Of a stretch of DNA of 64,000 nucleotides, positions 60,388 to 64,000 are shown piece after piece. Positions within the stretch are counted from its first letter, which is position 1. Every line of letters begins with the position of its first letter. Where the stretch lies: NCBI RefSeq assembly GCF_900094585.1, contig NZ_FMAG01000003.1, forward strand, positions 496,001 through 560,000, written 5' to 3'. The DNA is from Martinezella multihospitum (GTDB taxonomy: Bacteria > Pseudomonadota > Alphaproteobacteria > Rhizobiales > Rhizobiaceae). The notes beneath the pieces were generated by a model. That model was not told where the DNA came from, ran no database searches, and was given only the letters and a program-made list of their open reading frames with translations. Made by a program: the position numbers and the translations under genes.

Positions 60388-61923
60388 ATGACTAAGCTTA
60401 CTCGGCGCGAGGCACTCAGCCTCGGCGCAGCTGCATTTATTACTGGGATTTTAGCAGGCAGAACATCTGTGGAAGCTGCCGAAGCCGGCACGCTGACCAT
60501 CGCCTTCAACGTCAACCTGCCATCCTTCGATCCGACGACCGGCCCATCCGCCGTCAATCCGGCGATCCAGGCGATCTATCGCTCGATCTTCGACCAGTAT
60601 ATCGGCCAGGGACCGGACCTGAAGTTCCAGCCGGGCCTTTTGACGGCCTGGGGCTGGAACGATGACAAGACAAAAGTCTGGATGGACGTGCGCGAAGGTG
60701 TGACCTGGCACGACGGCTCCAAGTTCACGCCTGATGATGTCGTCTGGTCGCTGGAGCGCGCCGCCAAGCAGGACACGGGCAATCCGATCCAGTTCATCTG
60801 GTCGACCGCCAACAATTACAAGGTGGAAGGCAACCGCATCACCGGCGATGTCGTCCGCTTCGAGCCAACTTTCTTCAAATGGATGGCATTCCTCACCAGC
60901 TACATCCTGCCGAAGGACTATTATACCAAGGTGGGTGCGGAAGGCTTTGAGAAGAAGCCAGTTGGCACCGGCCCCTATATGGTCGATGCCTATGAGGGCA
61001 ATTCCTATCTGCGCCTGAAGGCAAACCCCAACTATTTCGGCGGCAAGCCGGCCTTCGACACAGTCATCTTCAAATTCGTGCCGGATACGACCAGCCGCGT
61101 CGCCGAGATCGAATCCGGCTCCTCCGACGTGACGCTGGAAATCCCCTACGAGGATTTCGACCGGCTGAAGAAGAAATCCGGTCTTGCGGGCGTCGCAACC
61201 CCGATCTCCGATATCGGCATGATCTTCATCAGCAATGTCGATCCGATGCTCGACAAGAATGTGCGTCTCGCCGCCAATATGGCGATCGACAAGGAAGCGA
61301 TCATCAAGCGTTTGCTGCGCGGTTACGGCAACGCCCTGTCGACGCTGGAAGCGCCGGAATATGAGGCCTACGACGCGTCGGTCAAAATCCCCTACGACCC
61401 GGAACAGGCGAAGAAGCTTCTGGCCGCCAGCGGCTATTCGCCGGAAAAGCCGGTGAAATTCAGCATCAAGACCACCCGCGGCTTCAAGCCGAAGGATTAC
61501 GAGATGATCCAGGCGATCGTCGGCATGTGGCGCAAGGTGGGCATCCAGGCTGACATCGAAGTCTACGAAATCGCCAAGCACTACGAGCTGCGCGCTGCCC
61601 ATCAGCTTGGCCCGGCCGCCTTCTACAACTGGGGCAACGCCATCGGCGACCCGACGACCTCGACCGGTTTTGCCATGTTCGGACCCTCGCCGCACTCGGC
61701 CTGGAAGACCAAGGATGTCGACGACATGCTGGGGCCGCTCTGGGGCGAAAAGGACGAGGCAAAGCGCATTGCCGGCTGGAAGGCGGCGATCAAATATATC
61801 GCCGAGCAAGGCTATGTGATCCCGCTGCTGCAATATGCCCAGCCGATCGTCTACAAATCGAGCCTCAAGGTCACGCCGAACGTCTCCGGCGCCCTGCAGC
61901 CGACGCTGGTGTCGAAGGCTTGA
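60388..61923 (+). CDS. Oligopeptide/dipeptide-type ABC transporter binding protein
   Basis: This 511-residue family 5 solute-binding protein begins with a twin-arginine-like signal (TKLTRREALSLGAAAFITGILAG). The mature part has FNVNLPSFDPTTGPSAVNPAIQAIYRSIFDQY, WMDVREGVTWHDGSKFTPDDVVWSLERA and VGTGPYMVDAYEGNSYLRLKANPNYFGG, the standard DppA/OppA pattern. Such proteins bind peptides, nickel, opines or other solutes. The ATG at 60388 follows GGAG. Permease genes follow after a repeat element. Confidence 0.93.
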   Translation: MTKLTRREALSLGAAAFITGILAGRTSVEAAEAGTLTIAFNVNLPSFDPTTGPSAVNPAIQAIYRSIFDQYIGQGPDLKFQPGLLTAWGWNDDKTKVWMDVREGVTWHDGSKFTPDDVVWSLERAAKQDTGNPIQFIWSTANNYKVEGNRITGDVVRFEPTFFKWMAFLTSYILPKDYYTKVGAEGFEKKPVGTGPYMVDAYEGNSYLRLKANPNYFGGKPAFDTVIFKFVPDTTSRVAEIESGSSDVTLEIPYEDFDRLKKKSGLAGVATPISDIGMIFISNVDPMLDKNVRLAANMAIDKEAIIKRLLRGYGNALSTLEAPEYEAYDASVKIPYDPEQAKKLLAASGYSPEKPVKFSIKTTRGFKPKDYEMIQAIVGMWRKVGIQADIEVYEIAKHYELRAAHQLGPAAFYNWGNAIGDPTTSTGFAMFGPSPHSAWKTKDVDDMLGPLWGEKDEAKRIAGWKAAIKYIAEQGYVIPLLQYAQPIVYKSSLKVTPNVSGALQPTLVSKA

Positions 61924-61950
61924 TACGTCGGGCTTTGAGTATGTGGCTGC

Positions 61951-62104
61951 CCCTCACCCTAGCCCTCTCCCCGTTTTAACGGGGAGAGGGGACGACCTTT
62001 GTACCCTCGCCTAAGAAGGCGGTGGGAAGGAAGGCAGCGGGTGCGTCTGTCCCCTTCTCCCCGTCAAAACGGGGAGAAGGTGGCCGATAGGCAGGATGAG
62101 GGGC
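61951..62104 (+). repeat. Rhizobial REP-like palindromic element
   Basis: Outer ends CCCCTCA and TGAGGGG are inverted. Inside are CCCTCTCCCCGTT/AACGGGGAGAGGG (61963-61990) and CCTTCTCCCCGT/ACGGGGAGAAGG (62053-62080). The segment CTCACCCTAGCCCTCTCCCC is a familiar intergenic repeat in Rhizobiales genomes. It separates the binding-protein gene from the permease genes and may set their relative expression. Confidence 0.8.
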
Positions 62105-62151
62105 CTGTACTCTCATTTGCAGTCAATACATGCCATCGGAACTCATAACGA

Positions 62152-63159
62152 ATGATAGCAGTCTCCATATTGAACCGCCTCGTCATGGCCGCCATTACGC
62201 TCTTCGGCGTGGCGGTGATCGTCTTCGTCCTGCTGCGCGTCGTACCCGGAGATCCGATCGCGATGATGATCTCGCCGGGCGCAAGCCCTGCCGACATCGC
62301 CGCACTCCGTGCCCATTACGGCCTCGATGCGAGCCTGACCACGCAATTCTGGCTCTGGCTAAAATCGGTTCTGATAGGCGACTTCGGGACATCGATCTCC
62401 CTGAAGCGCGATGTACTGTCCTTGCTGGGAGAGCGCCTCCCCGCGACACTGGAGCTCGCCTTTGCCGCGCTGATGCTGGCGGTTCTTCTCGGCGGCGCAG
62501 TCGCGATCATCGGTACGCTTGCCCGTCGCACGATCTTCGAGCCCGTGATCGATAGCTTGAACGGCCTTTTCCTGGCGGTTCCGGATTTCGTCTGGGCCTT
62601 GGCGCTGGTCCTCGTCCTCGGCGTCCTCTTTCCGCTCTTCCCGCTTTCCGGCCGCATTGATCCGAGCATCGACGCGCAGCTTGCGACCCCCTTCTATCTC
62701 ATCGAAAGCCTCGTGACGCTTCGCCTTGCGATCTTCGCCGATATCTGCGCGCATATGGTCATGCCGGTCCTGGCGCTTGGCCTGCCGCTCGCCGCCATCA
62801 TCGCCCGCGTGCTGAAGGCAGCGCTCTCCGAGGCCATGGTGCAGGACTATGTCCTGCTCGCCAAGCTCAAGGGCATGTCCGAGTTGCGGCTCGTGCTGCA
62901 GGAGGCGCTGCGCAATGCCGTCGGCCCGACGATCGCGCTGACCGGCGTGCAATTCACCTTCCTGATCGGCGGCACCGTCATCGTCGAGCGCATCTTCGCC
63001 TATCCCGGCATCGGCAACATGGCGATCGACGCCGTCATCAACCGCGACCTGCCGCTGATCCAGGGGCTGGTGCTGGTCTTCGGCGCTCTCTTTATTTTGG
63101 TCAATCTGGCTGTGGATTTGCTGGTCGCGGCCTTCAATCCGAGGCTCGCCCATGGCTGA
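62152..63159 (+). CDS. Oligopeptide-type ABC transporter permease (DppB family)
   Basis: This 335-residue inner-membrane protein starts with ILNRLVMAAITLFGVAVIVFVLLRVVPGDP, the typical DppB N-terminus. The EAA loop DYVLLAKLKGMSELRLVLQEALRNAVGPTIALTG is intact. Its last bases overlap the next permease gene by eight. It forms the channel with the DppC-like partner for the solute bound by the upstream protein. Confidence 0.93.
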   Translation: MIAVSILNRLVMAAITLFGVAVIVFVLLRVVPGDPIAMMISPGASPADIAALRAHYGLDASLTTQFWLWLKSVLIGDFGTSISLKRDVLSLLGERLPATLELAFAALMLAVLLGGAVAIIGTLARRTIFEPVIDSLNGLFLAVPDFVWALALVLVLGVLFPLFPLSGRIDPSIDAQLATPFYLIESLVTLRLAIFADICAHMVMPVLALGLPLAAIIARVLKAALSEAMVQDYVLLAKLKGMSELRLVLQEALRNAVGPTIALTGVQFTFLIGGTVIVERIFAYPGIGNMAIDAVINRDLPLIQGLVLVFGALFILVNLAVDLLVAAFNPRLAHG

Positions 63160-64000
63160 CGTCACCTCGCCCGCCATACCGCAACCACCATCGAGGCTGG
63201 CGAAACGCGTCCGCGCGCTGCTTTCGGAGCCGAAGGTGATCTTCGGCGGCGGCTTCATTCTCATCCTCCTCATCCTTGCGATCTTCGCGCCCTATATCGC
63301 GCCGAAGGACCCGCTGGAGCAGGATCTGATGTCCGGTACCCTGCCGCCGGCATGGATCGAGGGCTCCGATCCCGGCTTTCTGCTCGGCACCGACGATCTC
63401 GGCCGCGACGTGCTCTCCCGCGTGATCTTCGGCACCCGCATTGCTCTGACGGTCGCCTTCGTCGCAGCCGGGCTCGCGGCCTTCATCGGCACGCTGCTCG
63501 GCCTCCTCGCCGGCTGGTACGGCGGCTGGATCGACAAGGTGATCTCCCGCCTCGTCGATATCTGGATGGCCTTCCCGCCGGTGTTGCTGTCGATCCTGCT
63601 GGTCGCCGTCTTCGGCTCCGGCGTGCATTCGGTCATATCAGCCATCGTCATCATCGACTGGACCCGCTTCTGTCGCGTCGTGCGCTCGGAAACGCAGGCC
63701 CAGGCGCGGATGGATTATGTCACCGCCGCCCACACCATCGGCTTCTCGCGGATGCGAATCCTCTTCAGCGAAATCCTGCCCAATGTGACGCCGGTGCTGA
63801 TCGCACTCGTCAGCCTCGAGATGGGCATTGCCGTCATCGTCGAAGCCATCCTGTCCTTCGTCGGACTGTCGGTCTCCTCCGACACGCCGACCTGGGGCGG
63901 CATGATCGCCGAGGGACGGCAGATGATCTATCAGGGCTGGTGGGTGCTGGTCGTGCCGCTGATCGCGCTCTTCGCGACGGTGCTTGCCTTCAATCAACTC
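63152..64000 (+). CDS. Oligopeptide-type ABC transporter permease (DppC family), truncated by the window
   Basis: A frame opens at the ATG 63152, inside the end of the preceding permease gene, and stays open to the window edge (283 codons seen). It has an N-terminal tail, a first membrane segment FGGGFILILLILAIFAPYIAP, the periplasmic FLLGTDDLGRDVLSRVIFGTRIALTVAFVAAG region and the EAA loop DYVTAAHTIGFSRMRILFSEILPNVTPVLIAL. These are DppC hallmarks. Only a few residues should be missing. The ATPase genes expected next lie outside. Confidence 0.93.
   Translation, partial: MADVTSPAIPQPPSRLAKRVRALLSEPKVIFGGGFILILLILAIFAPYIAPKDPLEQDLMSGTLPPAWIEGSDPGFLLGTDDLGRDVLSRVIFGTRIALTVAFVAAGLAAFIGTLLGLLAGWYGGWIDKVISRLVDIWMAFPPVLLSILLVAVFGSGVHSVISAIVIIDWTRFCRVVRSETQAQARMDYVTAAHTIGFSRMRILFSEILPNVTPVLIALVSLEMGIAVIVEAILSFVGLSVSSDTPTWGGMIAEGRQMIYQGWWVLVVPLIALFATVLAFNQL

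Overview
The window looks like chromosomal DNA of a Rhizobium-type alphaproteobacterium. The evidence is GC-rich coding sequence, an RpoH1-type heat-shock sigma factor under an alphaproteobacterial RpoH promoter, the rhizobial UDP-glucose dehydrogenase / UDP-glucuronate epimerase pair (rkpK-lpsL type), and intergenic palindromes of the kind common in Rhizobium. No rRNA, tRNA, CRISPR array, transposase or prophage was seen. Coordinates and functions come from reading the sequence only; no database search was run.

Layout. 1-10952 is core: an rRNA methyltransferase, an RluD-type pseudouridine synthase, two small paralogous secreted proteins of lower GC, rpoH, a large disordered membrane protein, purA, a methyltransferase and an acetyltransferase. 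11280-14399 holds the ugd-lpsL-hydrolase operon for uronic-acid sugar nucleotides. 14474-20177 is accessory metabolism: a flavin reductase, a methyltransferase, an EamA-RidA-VOC operon, a small lipoprotein and an MhqO/MhqD-like quinone-detoxification pair. 20398-22866 holds a Phd/PIN toxin-antitoxin pair, ung and an AT-rich orphan gene of unknown function. 22867-29367 has a DMGDH/GcvT flavoprotein with a choline-kinase-like protein and a DeoR regulator, then a LysR/YeiH pair. 29330-40903 has a GGDEF-EAL protein, a sugar-acid dehydratase with a reductase, an RND efflux pump, a hydrolase-fold protein that has lost its catalytic residues, and a LysR regulator.

40956-44293 holds an ECF41-type sigma factor beside a carboxymuconolactone-decarboxylase-like gene, with an ECF41 consensus promoter, then an AraC/EamA pair. 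44376-50479 is a GntR-controlled catabolic and transport cluster (two PLP enzymes, an HpcH aldolase, an ABC binding protein and permease but no ATPase); a TGATC-N4-GATCA site occurs at its start and again before the permease. 50476-64000 looks like a second catabolic cluster: two MarR regulators, two phytoene-desaturase-like flavoproteins, a metal-dependent cyclase/hydrolase, indolepyruvate oxidoreductase iorA-iorB and an oligopeptide-type ABC transporter that runs off the window. The two divergent promoters of this cluster carry the same 15-bp palindrome, CAA(T/A)ATCATAT(A/T)TTG. That suggests one regulon and is the most interesting regulatory signal here.
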